A stretch of DNA of 54,015 bases from Mesorhizobium sp. M00.F.Ca.ET.216.01.1.1 (GTDB lineage: Bacteria; Pseudomonadota; Alphaproteobacteria; Rhizobiales; Rhizobiaceae), in contig NZ_SADR02000035.1 of assembly GCF_004010325.2 (NCBI RefSeq), positions 1 through 54,015 on the forward strand. The letters are read 5' to 3'. Shown here one piece after another: positions 35,378 through 44,024 of the stretch. Made by a program: the position numbers and the translations under genes. The first letter of the stretch is position 1. Each line of letters begins with the position of its first letter. The notes under the pieces were generated by a model that was not told the DNA's origin, ran no database searches, and worked only from the letters and a program-made list of their open reading frames with translations.

Positions 35378-36820
35378 ATGAACCGCATTGCGATCTCTTT
35401 ACCGGCCCCGTCCTCGTCGGTCTTGTCCGACCGCGAGCGCGTGGTGGCGGAAAAATTCGCGTCCGGCCTTACCTATCGCGAGATCGGCGAGGCGCTGTTC
35501 ATCGCCCCCTCGACCGTCCGCACCCACCTTGCGACCATCTATGAAAAACTCGGGGTGCGTAACAAGATTGGGCTCGCTGCGTACTTTACCGGCACCTCCG
35601 GAGCGCAGCCGGCCGCGCTTTTACCTTTGCCTGACGCCTCGCCGGTGCTCGCCATATTCCCGATCGAATGCCTGAATTCCGAAGAGCGCTGGCGCCGCTT
35701 TGCCGACGGTTTGTCGTCGGACATCACCATCGATCTGGCACGATATGCGGGGCTGCCTGTCATCGCCTTCCACACCATGAAATCACTGGGCAGCAAGCCC
35801 GCTGATTTCGCGGCGGACAGCAAGGCGCTCGGCGTCACCTATATCGTGTCGGGCCAGTTGCGCGCCGACGACCAGAGGGTTCGCTTGACGATTGAGCTTG
35901 CAGACGCCCGCAATGGAGTCAGCCTGTGGAGGGAGCGCTACGACCGCCCGGTCGAGGATATTTTTGCGCTGCAGGACAGCCTGACCGAAAGCATCATCAA
36001 CGTGCTGGCCGGCAGTTTCGGAACGCTGGCCACGATCGGCCGCAATGCGGTTCGCCGCAAGCCGCCGGCCAGCTTGCGGGCCTATGACTGTTATCTGCTT
36101 GCCGTCGAACAGCACACCACGTCCAGCCGCGCCGGCAATGCCGAGGCAATCCGCCTATTTTCACGTGCGCTGGAGCTTGACCCTACCTTCGCCAACGCCT
36201 GGGCCGAGCTCGCTTATGCCTATTCCGTTCAAGCCTGCAACGGTTTCGGCGATAATCTGCCGGCATCGATCGAAAACTGGCGGACGGCGGTCGAGAACGC
36301 GCTGCGGCTCGACCCGACGGACAGCTGCGCCCACGCTTGCCTTGGCGATCTCAGGGCATGCCTTGGCGACCTCGAAGGAGCGGAGCGCGCGCACCGGCGC
36401 GCTCTCGAATACGGCTTCAACCATGCCGGCATACTGACGCTGTTGGCCGGCAGCAAGGCTCTTGTCGGCGGCGATCCGTTGGAGGCGATGCCGCTTATCG
36501 AGCGCGCCATGCGCCTCAACCCGCTGGCTCCGCCCTGGTATTTTGGCATACAGGGCAGCATCCTGTTCGTCGCCAGCAGGCATCGGGAGGCCATTGCGGC
36601 GCTGCGCAGAAGCGCGCCGGAGTCGCCGAACGTGCTGATGTTCCTGGCGCTCGCGCATGCAGCCGTGGGCGAGGCCGGTGAGGCCGCGAGGATCGCAGCC
36701 CGCTTGAAAGCGGAATTTCCGAGCTTTTCGGTCGAAGGCTTCATCGCAGGCCATCCCGTGACGAACCCGGACGCGTTGGTCGCCATCCGCCACGCCGCCG
36801 AACTGGCGAAGCTCGGCTGA
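35378..36820 (+). CDS. LuxR-type DNA-binding protein with TolB-like and TPR domains
   Basis: This 480-residue protein has an N-terminal GerE/LuxR helix-turn-helix (about 16-70: LSDRERVVAEKFASGLTYRE, STVRTHLATIYEKLGVRNK). A TolB-like domain follows (VLAIFPIECLNSEERWRRF, ADGLSSDITIDLARYAGL, about 88-210), then TPR repeats (LFSRALELDPTFANAWAELA, ENALRLDPTDSCAHACLGD). From the TolB-like part to the end it aligns with the second cyclase at 14968, including RRKPP-SL-AYDCYLL and the FPSFSVEGFIAGHPVTNPDA end. It has no receiver domain, so the signal is probably sensed by the TPR body. Confidence 0.88.
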   Translation: MNRIAISLPAPSSSVLSDRERVVAEKFASGLTYREIGEALFIAPSTVRTHLATIYEKLGVRNKIGLAAYFTGTSGAQPAALLPLPDASPVLAIFPIECLNSEERWRRFADGLSSDITIDLARYAGLPVIAFHTMKSLGSKPADFAADSKALGVTYIVSGQLRADDQRVRLTIELADARNGVSLWRERYDRPVEDIFALQDSLTESIINVLAGSFGTLATIGRNAVRRKPPASLRAYDCYLLAVEQHTTSSRAGNAEAIRLFSRALELDPTFANAWAELAYAYSVQACNGFGDNLPASIENWRTAVENALRLDPTDSCAHACLGDLRACLGDLEGAERAHRRALEYGFNHAGILTLLAGSKALVGGDPLEAMPLIERAMRLNPLAPPWYFGIQGSILFVASRHREAIAALRRSAPESPNVLMFLALAHAAVGEAGEAARIAARLKAEFPSFSVEGFIAGHPVTNPDALVAIRHAAELAKLG

Positions 36821-36864
36821 AAGCCGGACGGGCCGCGACCCGGTCTGCTCGCCACCGATGGTTT

Positions 36865-37752
36865 TCAGTCCGCCGCCGCCGGCAGGCTGATTTCGGATCT
36901 GTCGGCTGACAGCGACAGCAAGGTGATCGCCGCAAAGACGAACACGGCACCGACAGCCCCGACCGGCGACAGCCGCTCGCCGAGAAAGATGGCGGCACCA
37001 ATTGCTCCGAAGACGCTCTCCGCGCTGACGACCACGGCGGCATGGCTGGCGGAAGTGAAGCGTTGAGCGATCGTCTGGATGCCGAAGGCGGCCGCGGTCG
37101 AGAAGATGCCGAGCGCCGCCAGTTCTGGACCAGCATCGCCGATGGTGGCCAGCGATAAATTGCCCTGCAGGGCGCCGAACGGCAAAGTGATGATGGTCGC
37201 GCCGAGATATTGAGCGGCAGCGGCTGTGACCGGCGCGCCGTGGGCGCGCATATGGCGGCCGAGCTTTACCATCCAGAGCGCGTAGCATCCGGCCGAAAAG
37301 ATCGCCGCGAGATCGCTCTGGCTGAAGCTGGCGGCCAGGCCACCGGACAAAAGCAGCGCACCGACCAGCGTGATCCCAGCCACAAGCCAGACGATTGCGG
37401 TCGGGCGCTCGCCGGCCAGGAACCAGGCCGCGAGGGCTGTCATCACCGTAGCCGTGTTCACCAGGAAGCTCGCATTGGTGACCGAGGTGCCGAGATAGGC
37501 GGTCTGCTGGATAACGATGGAAATCGAAAACAGGGCGCTCACCCTGACGAGGCTCATCCTATAGCCGGATCCGAACCTCCGTCCCCGTTCGAGCATGGTC
37601 AGCAGCACGACCAGGAGCCCCGCGATAAGGCAACGCATGCCCACCGCGCTGAGCGGATCGAGATGATCGAGCACGGTCTTCTGCGCAACATTGCCGAAGC
37701 CCCGGAAGGCAGCGGCAGGCAGAAGCAGACAGTTGGCCCGCGCCTTCGACAT
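36865..37752 (-). CDS. EamA/DMT-superfamily transporter
   Basis: This 295-residue inner-membrane protein has ten predicted helices in two EamA repeats. Examples are GFGNVAQKTVLDHLDPLSAV, FLVNTATVMTALAAWFLAGE and the second-repeat VVVSAESVFGAIGAAIFLGE. The conserved glutamates after AWFLAGE and IFLGE mark each repeat end. Members export amino acids or metabolites; the substrate here is unknown. It converges with the LuxR/TPR gene with 44 nt between stops. Confidence 0.92.
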   Translation of the reverse strand: MSKARANCLLLPAAAFRGFGNVAQKTVLDHLDPLSAVGMRCLIAGLLVVLLTMLERGRRFGSGYRMSLVRVSALFSISIVIQQTAYLGTSVTNASFLVNTATVMTALAAWFLAGERPTAIVWLVAGITLVGALLLSGGLAASFSQSDLAAIFSAGCYALWMVKLGRHMRAHGAPVTAAAAQYLGATIITLPFGALQGNLSLATIGDAGPELAALGIFSTAAAFGIQTIAQRFTSASHAAVVVSAESVFGAIGAAIFLGERLSPVGAVGAVFVFAAITLLSLSADRSEISLPAAAD

Positions 37753-37816
37753 ATCGATGTCTCGACAAAGCTTGCGCCGCGAAGGGCAGGTCGGTGGTTG
37801 CTAGCGCATGAAGAGA

Positions 37817-38194
37817 TCAGCTTGGCTCATGCCGCGGATGATGGTTTGGGCGAAATACTTCGGGCGTCGGCTCGGACATCGTGCTCTGACTGTCGGTCAA
37901 GCTGTTCGCATGGGTGCAATGTGGGTGCGCGCCGACGGGAACGATCTCAAAGCCGGCGGCAATCAACTGAAGCTTCATCTCCTCAAAGTGCCGCTTTGAG
38001 CCGCTGACGATCGATTCGGGCGTGTAGTTCCACCCCTTGGCGGCGGCACTGGTCAGGACGTCGGCATACACGCGCATGCTGGCGATTTTCACGTCCGATT
38101 CCAGCAGTTGCCTGCACCCGCTTGCGAGTGACGGCGATTGGACGGCGGAAAAACCCAGGATCGTGCATGCCAGCACTATGGAAACAGGACGCAT
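37817..38194 (-). CDS. Small secreted protein, unknown function
   Basis: This 125-residue protein starts at 38194 behind a strong GGGGAGG site. A signal peptide (about 1-25, ending SPSLA) leads to a mature domain with CRQLLESDVKIASMRVYAD and AAAKGWNYTPESIVSG, then a His/Pro-rich tail (HPHCTHAN, PNHHPRHEPS). I do not recognise the family. The direct-repeat element at 38285-38318 lies about 90 nt upstream and matches one ahead of the LuxR/TPR gene, suggesting shared control. The rest of the 406-nt gap to the next gene shows nothing else. Confidence 0.75.
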   Translation of the reverse strand: MRPVSIVLACTILGFSAVQSPSLASGCRQLLESDVKIASMRVYADVLTSAAAKGWNYTPESIVSGSKRHFEEMKLQLIAAGFEIVPVGAHPHCTHANSLTDSQSTMSEPTPEVFRPNHHPRHEPS

Positions 38195-38284
38195 GGAAAC
38201 CTCCCCTGATTGCAGTCTGTTGCAGCAAGGGAGTTTGGACCGAGTGCGCCTGCGGCGGGATCGGGCAGATGCGGTATTCACCCT

Positions 38285-38318
38285 CCCGCATTTGCAGTAT
38301 TCTTTTGCAACGGCAGTA
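38285..38318. promoter_or_regulatory. Direct-repeat element upstream of the small secreted protein
   Basis: CCCGCATTTG is identical to the start of the element at 35292. TGCAGTA (38293) is followed 19 bp later by GGCAGTA (38312), the same spacing as the TGTAGTG pair at 35300/35319. It is placed about 90 nt before the minus-strand start at 38194. Confidence 0.4.
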
Positions 38319-38600
38319 ATCAGAGCTTGAATGCTTCCCAACAAAGCGGGTGCTTTCTCGGGAAGATAGCGTTTCCGCCGGCGGCAATGGCGGCGCGAAT
38401 GAACAGCTCCACCTCGCGATCGCCATCCGAGGTGCGGGAGAGGGCGATTTGCTGCCCCTAGTTTAAGGACGCGGCGCCGACCGAGCCAAATGGCCAACAA
38501 TCAGCCCACCGACAAGAAGGAGATCTTGGCAATCGAAACATGCCGGATTAGGAATATGACGGGATGCGGCCGATCGCCGACACGAGCGCCGGCTTGAGTC

Positions 38601-39224
38601 ATGCGCATGAAATCGATCCTAATCGGGCTGGTACTTGCTGGGATGGTCGCATTCTCCGGCTGCAACACCGGCGGCGCATTACAGACTTTTCCCTCGGCCT
38701 ATGGCGGCCTCACCGACGCCGGTTTCCGCATTCCGCCGGTTCCGATCTACAAGGTTGACCAAAAGCTCCGTCGGCAGACAGTGCCTTATGCGACTGACGA
38801 GGCGCCTGGCACCATCATTGTCGATACAGGAGCGAAGTTCCTCTACTACGTGTTGGGAGACGGTCAGGCGCTGCGCTACGGCATCGGCGTCGGCAAGGCG
38901 GGCTTCGAGTGGCATGGCACTGCTCACGTTGCCAGGAAGCGCGAATGGCCGGATTGGAGCGCGCCGTCCGCGATGATCGTGCGCGAGTGGAAGCAAGGCC
39001 GCGTCATACCGGCCCATTTGGAGGGCGGACTCATGAACCCGCTCGGGGCGCGGGCGCTCTATCTTTTCAACGAGAAGGGTGACACCGGATATCGCCTGCA
39101 TGGTAGCCCTGAATGGTGGTCCATCGGCAAAGCCGTGTCGGCGGGCTGCATTCGCCTCATGAACCAGGACATCATCGATCTCTATGACCGCTCCACAATC
39201 GGCACCAAGGTGATCGTCATTTAG
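38601..39224 (+). CDS. L,D-transpeptidase (YkuD family), lipoprotein
   Basis: This 207-residue envelope enzyme has a lipoprotein signal (LVLAGMVAFSGC, lipidation Cys at residue 21). The YkuD domain begins around PGTIIVDTGAKFLYYVLGDG and ends with the active site HGSPEWWSIGKAVSAGCIRL (catalytic His and Cys). It would form 3-3 crosslinks in peptidoglycan or attach proteins to it, activities common and multi-copy in rhizobia. An alternative start lies at 38607. No partner gene is adjacent. Confidence 0.93.
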   Translation: MRMKSILIGLVLAGMVAFSGCNTGGALQTFPSAYGGLTDAGFRIPPVPIYKVDQKLRRQTVPYATDEAPGTIIVDTGAKFLYYVLGDGQALRYGIGVGKAGFEWHGTAHVARKREWPDWSAPSAMIVREWKQGRVIPAHLEGGLMNPLGARALYLFNEKGDTGYRLHGSPEWWSIGKAVSAGCIRLMNQDIIDLYDRSTIGTKVIVI

Positions 39225-39296
39225 ACGCCGCGTCTCCGTCTAACCGCGGCCTCGGCCGGCCTTGCCCCTCAACAGTGCCAAGCGGCGAACCAACTC

Positions 39297-40298
39297 TCAG
39301 GCTGCTTGCGACAGCGATTTGTGGGCCTCGGCCAGGATCTCGAACGACCGCATCCGCGTCGCATGGTCGAAAATCTGCGCCGTGACCATCAATTCGTCGG
39401 CGCCGGTGCGGCGCACGAAGGCGTCGATGCCTTGCTTGACTGTTTCCGGAGAGCCGACGACGGCGCAGGACAGCGCCTGATCAAGCATGGTCCTGGCCAT
39501 CGGTTCGAGGTCACGCTCATATCCCTCGACTGGCGGCGGCAATCGGCCGGGCCGGCCGGTGCGCAGATTGACGAAGGCCTGCTGCTGCGACGTGAACAAC
39601 AGCCGCGCCTCTGCGTCGGAGGGCGCCGCAAAGACGTTGAGGCCGAGCATGGCATAGGGCCTGTCGAGCTGTTCCGATGGCTGGAAGCGGGAGCGATAGA
39701 TCTCCAGCGCATGGTCGAGTTCGGCCGGCGCGAAATGCGAGGCAAACGCATAGGGCAGGCCAAGCATGGCGGCGAGCTGCGCGCCATAGAGGCTGGAGCC
39801 CAGGATCCAGACCGGCACCTGCTCGCCTTCGCCCGGCACGGCGCGGATGCGCTGGCCGTCCTCGGCCGGCCGGAAATAGCCCATCAGCTCGACGACATCC
39901 TGCGGAAACGAGTCGGCGCCGGCCTCGAGGTTGCGGCGCAGCGCCCGCGCCGTAGCCATGTCGGTGCCCGGCGCGCGGCCGAGGCCAAGGTCGATGCGGC
40001 CCGGATAAAGAGCCGCCAGCGTGCCGAACTGTTCGGCGATGACTAGCGGCGAATGGTTGGGCAGCATGATGCCGCCAGCGCCGACGCGGATCGTCTTGGT
40101 ACCGCCCGCGACATGGGCAATGACGACCGATGTGGCGGCGCTGGCGATGCCCGGCATGTTGTGGTGCTCGGCCAGCCAGTAGCGCTTGTAGCCCAGCCGC
40201 TCGGCATGGCGGGCAAGGTGGAGCGAATTGGCCAGCGACTGCGAAGCGCTGCTGCCTTCGACGATCGGCGACAGGTCGAGAACGGAAAGAGCGGTCAT
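39297..40298 (-). CDS. Luciferase-like monooxygenase-family (LLM) flavin oxidoreductase
   Basis: This 333-residue TIM-barrel enzyme is of the bacterial-luciferase type, using FMNH2 or F420-like flavins. It starts MTALSVLDLSPIVEGSSASQ and has GYKRYWLAEHHNMPGIAS, RVGAGGIMLPNHSPLVIAEQ, LYPGRIDLGLGRAPGTD and PVWILGSSLYGAQLAA. This is the alphaproteobacterial subgroup named for the MsnO8-like start. Substrate is unknown. A second LLM gene lies two genes away at 41804. Confidence 0.93.
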   Translation of the reverse strand: MTALSVLDLSPIVEGSSASQSLANSLHLARHAERLGYKRYWLAEHHNMPGIASAATSVVIAHVAGGTKTIRVGAGGIMLPNHSPLVIAEQFGTLAALYPGRIDLGLGRAPGTDMATARALRRNLEAGADSFPQDVVELMGYFRPAEDGQRIRAVPGEGEQVPVWILGSSLYGAQLAAMLGLPYAFASHFAPAELDHALEIYRSRFQPSEQLDRPYAMLGLNVFAAPSDAEARLLFTSQQQAFVNLRTGRPGRLPPPVEGYERDLEPMARTMLDQALSCAVVGSPETVKQGIDAFVRRTGADELMVTAQIFDHATRMRSFEILAEAHKSLSQAA

Positions 40299-40427
40299 GG
40301 CCGGAATCCTGTGGACGACCGGATGTAGGAAGCGCCCGCCGAGGCCGCAAATTCAAAAAATTGATCGGAGCGCCGCGCATCCAGATCGAGCAGGACGCGC
40401 TCCAGAGACCGCTTCCCGGGTCATGTG

Positions 40428-41597
40428 CTAGCCCGCAGCCTTTTCCGTATCGGAAATCTCCTCGTCCTCAACCACCCCCGTGTGCTGGGCGGCCAGAAAA
40501 TTGCCGACATGCCTGAGACCGTCGAAATGGTCGCAGAACACCTTGATGACGACCAGCAGCGGTACCGCCATCAGCGCGCCGACGAAGCCCCACAGCCACG
40601 ACCAGAAGGCGATGGCGATGAAGATCGCCACCGCGTTGATCTCGAGCCGCCGGCCGACAACCATCGGCGTCACGAATTGGCCCTCGACGATGTCGCACAG
40701 CAGGACGAAGGCCGGCGCCAGCAGCGCGTAGGGGACAGTGTCGAAGCTGATCAGCGCGATGACAGTGACCAGCAATATGGTTGTCAGCGCGCCGACATAG
40801 GGCAGGAAGTTGAGCAGGGCGGCGGCGGCGCCCCAGACCAGCGGATTGGGCATGCCAAGTCCCCACAGGCCGAGGCCGGTCACCGTCCCGAGACCTGTAT
40901 TGATGGCAGCGACAGTAAGCAGATAGTGCGAGATCTCGCGCTCGACGTCGTAGACGACGCGCAGCGCCCGCTTCTTCTCGGTGAGGCTGGAGAAGGACTG
41001 GACGATCTTCTCATAGAACATCGTGCCCGAGGCGAGCAGGAACAGCGACAGGACGAAGACGATGGTGATGCTGGTGCCTGCCGACAGGATGTTGCTTGCG
41101 GCCGAAGACAGGATGCCGGACTGCGCTACCGCGACCCTCTGCACGCCCGGCTCCTGCGACGTCTCGGTCAGCGCCTCCAGCTGATGCGAAATCTGCATGA
41201 TCCTCTCGAACGGCTGCTTCAGCTGCGCCAGCCGTTCGGTGAGCTGCAAGCCGATCGACGAGGTGTTGTTGATGAGGTCGATGACCGGGCCGCTGAGCAG
41301 ATAGCCGGCGCTGGCGACGAAAATAACCGACAGCAGCACCAGAAACGTCGCCGACAGCGCGTCGGGCACGCCGTGCTTGCGCAGGAAGCGCACGATCGGC
41401 GTCAGCGTCAGCGCCAGCAGGAAGGCGAGGATCACCGGCATAAAGAAGGAGCGGCCGAAATAGAGCGCATAGACGGCCAGCAGAATGAAGATGCCGACGA
41501 GCAGCAAACGTATCAGATGCGTATCCGCGCGCGCCTCGGCGCGCGAATCCTGGCTCTCGACTGCGCCGGCGCCCGAAGCGGTCGGATCGGCTTTCAT
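40428..41597 (-). CDS. AI-2E family transporter (UPF0118)
   Basis: This 389-residue polytopic protein has seven to eight helices. After a hydrophilic N-terminus come LIRLLLVGIFILLAVYALYF and SFFMPVILAFLLALTLTPIV, then the family's central and C-terminal parts PLVWGAAAALLNFLPYVGAL and VEGQFVTPMVVGRRLEINAV. The family was named for autoinducer-2 export but includes ion transporters, so the substrate is open. The ATG at 41597 has GAGGGGAAG upstream; an in-frame ATG at 41621 is less likely. Confidence 0.93.
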   Translation of the reverse strand: MKADPTASGAGAVESQDSRAEARADTHLIRLLLVGIFILLAVYALYFGRSFFMPVILAFLLALTLTPIVRFLRKHGVPDALSATFLVLLSVIFVASAGYLLSGPVIDLINNTSSIGLQLTERLAQLKQPFERIMQISHQLEALTETSQEPGVQRVAVAQSGILSSAASNILSAGTSITIVFVLSLFLLASGTMFYEKIVQSFSSLTEKKRALRVVYDVEREISHYLLTVAAINTGLGTVTGLGLWGLGMPNPLVWGAAAALLNFLPYVGALTTILLVTVIALISFDTVPYALLAPAFVLLCDIVEGQFVTPMVVGRRLEINAVAIFIAIAFWSWLWGFVGALMAVPLLVVIKVFCDHFDGLRHVGNFLAAQHTGVVEDEEISDTEKAAG

Positions 41598-41803
41598 CGC
41601 TTCCCCTCGGGCACGCCACACCTGCTGCGGCTCCTGGGCGGAAACGCCCTTGCGGCGGCAAGGTTCCGTTAGCCGGCAACGACGCAGGATCCTTGACGAG
41701 ATCGGATAAGATCATGGTCAAACAACAGGATGGGGCCCGTCCCGATTCTGTCGGAATGGATTGAACAGGCTGAACAGGCTTTGGTGTCGAACTCTGTTCG
41801 CGG

Positions 41804-42871
41804 TTAGGCGACCGGCACGACCGCGGCGGGAGCGGCATTCGCGGTCTCCTTGCGTACGATCGGCGCCACCCTGGTGCCGTAGAGCTCGATCGCCTTCATG
41901 ACCTTGGCGTGCGGCATGATGCCGATCGCCATCTGCAGCAGGAAACGGTCGTTGCCGAATATCCTGTGCTGGGCGACGATCTTCTCGGCCACCTGTTCGG
42001 GATTGCCGACGAACAGCGCACCCCTCGGGCCACGCGACTGGTCGAAATGCGCCCTCGACGTCGGACCCCAGCCGCGCTCGCGTCCGATGCGGTTCATCAC
42101 CTCGGCCTGCGGCCGGTAGAAGTCGTCAGCCGCCTGTTCGGTGGTTTCGGCGATGAAGCCGTGCACGTTGAGGCTGGTGGCGAGATCAGCCGGATCATTG
42201 CCGGCCCGCCGCGCCGCTTCCCGATAGATATCGAACAGCGGCGCGAACCGCGCCGGCTCGCCGCCGATGATGGCCAGCGCCAGCGGCAGGCCGAGCGCGC
42301 CGGCGCGGGCGGCGGACTGCGGCGTGCCGCCGATCGCGATCCAGATCGACAATTTGTCCTGGAAGGGGCGCGGGTAGACGCTGCGATCATTGATCGGCGC
42401 GCGCAGCCTGCCCGACCACGTCACCTTGACGCTGTCGCGGATGGCGAGCAGCAGGTCGAGCTTTTCGGCAAAGAGCTCGTCGTAGTCGTCGAGATTGTAG
42501 CCAAACAGCGGGAAGGATTCGATGAACGAACCGCGACCGGCCATGATCTCGGCCCGGCCGCCGGACAAGAGGTCGAGCGTTGCAAACTGCTGGAAGACGC
42601 GCACCGGATCGTCGGAAGAAAGCACGGTAACCGCACTTGTCAGCTTAATGCGCTTACTACGCTCGGCCGCGGCGGCCAGCGCCACCACCGGTGCGGAGGC
42701 GGCATAGTCCGGACGGTGATGCTCGCCCAGCCCGAACACGTCGAGGCCGACCTGGTCGGCCAGCTCGATCTCCTCGATCAGGTTGCGCAGCCGCTCATGT
42801 GGGCCGATGGCGCCAGGACCTGGCTCCGGGCTGACGTCGGCGAAGGTGTAGAGACCAAGTTCCATGAGCAT
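41804..42871 (-). CDS. Luciferase-like monooxygenase-family (LLM) flavin oxidoreductase
   Basis: This protein of 353-355 residues has the LLM barrel: ELGLYTFADVSPEPGPGAIG at the start, GLGEHHRPDYAASAP, TVLSSDDPVRVFQQFATLD and GRAEIMAGRGSFIESFPLFG. IWIAIGGTPQSAARAGALG and FVGNPEQVAEKIVAQHRIFG follow. It differs clearly from the LLM gene at 39297, so the two are not recent duplicates. Start is either 42871 or 42865; an AGGA precedes both. Substrate is unknown. Confidence 0.92.
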   Translation of the reverse strand: MLMELGLYTFADVSPEPGPGAIGPHERLRNLIEEIELADQVGLDVFGLGEHHRPDYAASAPVVALAAAAERSKRIKLTSAVTVLSSDDPVRVFQQFATLDLLSGGRAEIMAGRGSFIESFPLFGYNLDDYDELFAEKLDLLLAIRDSVKVTWSGRLRAPINDRSVYPRPFQDKLSIWIAIGGTPQSAARAGALGLPLALAIIGGEPARFAPLFDIYREAARRAGNDPADLATSLNVHGFIAETTEQAADDFYRPQAEVMNRIGRERGWGPTSRAHFDQSRGPRGALFVGNPEQVAEKIVAQHRIFGNDRFLLQMAIGIMPHAKVMKAIELYGTRVAPIVRKETANAAPAAVVPVA

Positions 42872-43077
42872 GCATCCTGACGGTTTGTTGTCACGCAGAG
42901 GTAGCGATCCATCTGTCGCGCCGCCAGAGGGGCGGATGGTGAACAGTGCATGCCGGTTTCGGCCGAAAAGGCGTCTCCCGGCTGCAACAGACAGAATTTC
43001 ATGGCTGACATACCGTTTTGGCGCTTGAACTCTCGGTTTTCGCGCGTATGTAAGCGTCGCGAATTGACTTCAGGGAA

Positions 43078-43512
43078 GTGGACTTGGCTATCTACAGGGA
43101 AAAAGACATTTTCGAGCGGCGCAATGCCGCAAACGAGGCAAAAAAGGCGCTTCTGGAGCGCTTCAAGTCAAAGCCGGCGGCAGACGATCCTGCGGTGCTG
43201 GCACGACAGGCCGAACGCAAGGCGATCCTCGAAGCTCGTGCGATACGCGAGGCCGAAAAGGCCAGGCTGAAGCAGGAAAAGCTGGCGCGCGAAGCGGCCG
43301 AAAAGGCCGAACGCGAGGCGGCAGCGGAAGCAGCGCGGATCGCCGCAGAAGAAGCGGCGCAAGCGGAAGCGAAGATCCGCGAAGCCGAAGAAAACGAGCG
43401 TATCGCTCGTCTGCTTGCCGACGAGGCAGAGCGCAAGGCAAAGCGCGACGCGCGTTATGCGGCGCGCAAGCAGCGCACCGGCAGGACGCCTCCGGGCTTC
43501 TCCGCTCGCTAG
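43078..43512 (+). CDS. Charged alanine-rich coiled-coil protein (DUF6481-like)
   Basis: This 144-residue protein starts at a GTG (43078) after CAGGGA. It is mostly a single charged helix, rich in Ala, Glu, Lys and Arg (ERRNAANEAKKALLERFKSK, LAREAAEKAEREAAAEAARI), and ends RKQRTGRTPPGFSAR. It resembles a small rhizobial family that I would assign to DUF6481 from memory. No enzymatic motif is present; function unknown. It converges with sugE, sharing a terminator. Confidence 0.75.
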   Translation: MDLAIYREKDIFERRNAANEAKKALLERFKSKPAADDPAVLARQAERKAILEARAIREAEKARLKQEKLAREAAEKAEREAAAEAARIAAEEAAQAEAKIREAEENERIARLLADEAERKAKRDARYAARKQRTGRTPPGFSAR

Positions 43513-43538
43513 CTTCCACAGCGCGGATCGATGGAATC

Positions 43539-43570
43539 AAAAACTCAGGGCCGCCTTGCAGCGGCCCTGA
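43539..43570 (-). terminator. Intrinsic terminator of sugE
   Basis: TCAGGGCCGC (43545-43554) pairs with GCGGCCCTGA (43561-43570) around a 6-nt loop. On the minus strand a GTTTTTG run follows at 43539-43544. It lies between two convergent genes and may also serve the plus-strand gene. Confidence 0.7.
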
Positions 43571-43591
43571 AGGCGTTTGTCTGCATGACAA

Positions 43592-43906
43592 CTAGGCCGC
43601 GAGCTTCAGGCCCATGATGCCGCAGACGATCAGCGCGATGCAGGCCAGCCTGATCGCGGTCGCGGGTTCGCCGAGCAGCCAGATACCAAGCAGTGCAGTG
43701 CCGACGGTGCCGATACCGGTCCATACCGCATAGGCCGTGCCGACAGGCAGTGCCTTCAGCGCCAGGCCGAGCAAGGCAAGACTGACGATCATCGAGGCAA
43801 CGGTCAGAACGGTCGGCAGCGGCTTCGAGAATCCGTCCGTATATTTGAGGCCGATGGCCCAGCCGATCTCGAACAGGCCGGCAAGGAAGAGAAAAGTCCA
43901 CGACAT
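43592..43906 (-). CDS. sugE: Guanidinium exporter, SMR family (SugE/Gdx)
   Basis: This 104-residue protein has four helices and forms antiparallel dimers in the inner membrane. It starts MSWTFLFLAGLFEIGWAIGL with the central Glu13, then KYTDGFSKPLPTV and LPVGTAYAVWTGIGTVG, the SugE/Gdx signature rather than EmrE. SugE proteins exchange guanidinium ion for protons. The ATG at 43906 lies behind GGAG. A two-hairpin guanidine-II riboswitch sits immediately upstream, which independently supports guanidinium as substrate. Confidence 0.93.
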   Translation of the reverse strand: MSWTFLFLAGLFEIGWAIGLKYTDGFSKPLPTVLTVASMIVSLALLGLALKALPVGTAYAVWTGIGTVGTALLGIWLLGEPATAIRLACIALIVCGIMGLKLAA

Positions 43907-43928
43907 CGGGAACGCTCCATCTGGATGG

Positions 43929-43974
43929 CGGGTCGTCCCGGCCGATTTTGGGGAAAGCGCGAAGTCGTCTTCGC
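43929..43974 (-). promoter_or_regulatory. Guanidine-II (mini-ykkC) riboswitch controlling sugE
   Basis: On the minus strand two hairpins carry the conserved ACGR loop. The first is GCGAAG-ACGA-CTTCGC (43959-43974, 6-bp stem). The second is CGGG-ACGA-CCCG (43929-43940, 4-bp stem). They are joined by an 18-nt linker and lie 23 nt before the sugE start. Paired ACGR hairpins are the defining feature of the guanidine-II class, in which ligand binding by the two loops frees the ribosome site. Confidence 0.85.
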
Positions 43975-43980
43975 CGGACG

Positions 43981-44008
43981 GATATAGAAATTCCCTCGCG
44001 TCGATCAA
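43981..44008 (-). promoter_or_regulatory. Putative housekeeping-type promoter of sugE
   Basis: On the minus strand TTGATC (44003-44008) and TATATC (43981-43986) are separated by 16 nt. A start 6-8 nt beyond the -10 box falls at about 43974, the first base of riboswitch stem 1. Confidence 0.55.
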
Positions 44009-44024
44009 CAGAACCGCTCCGCGG

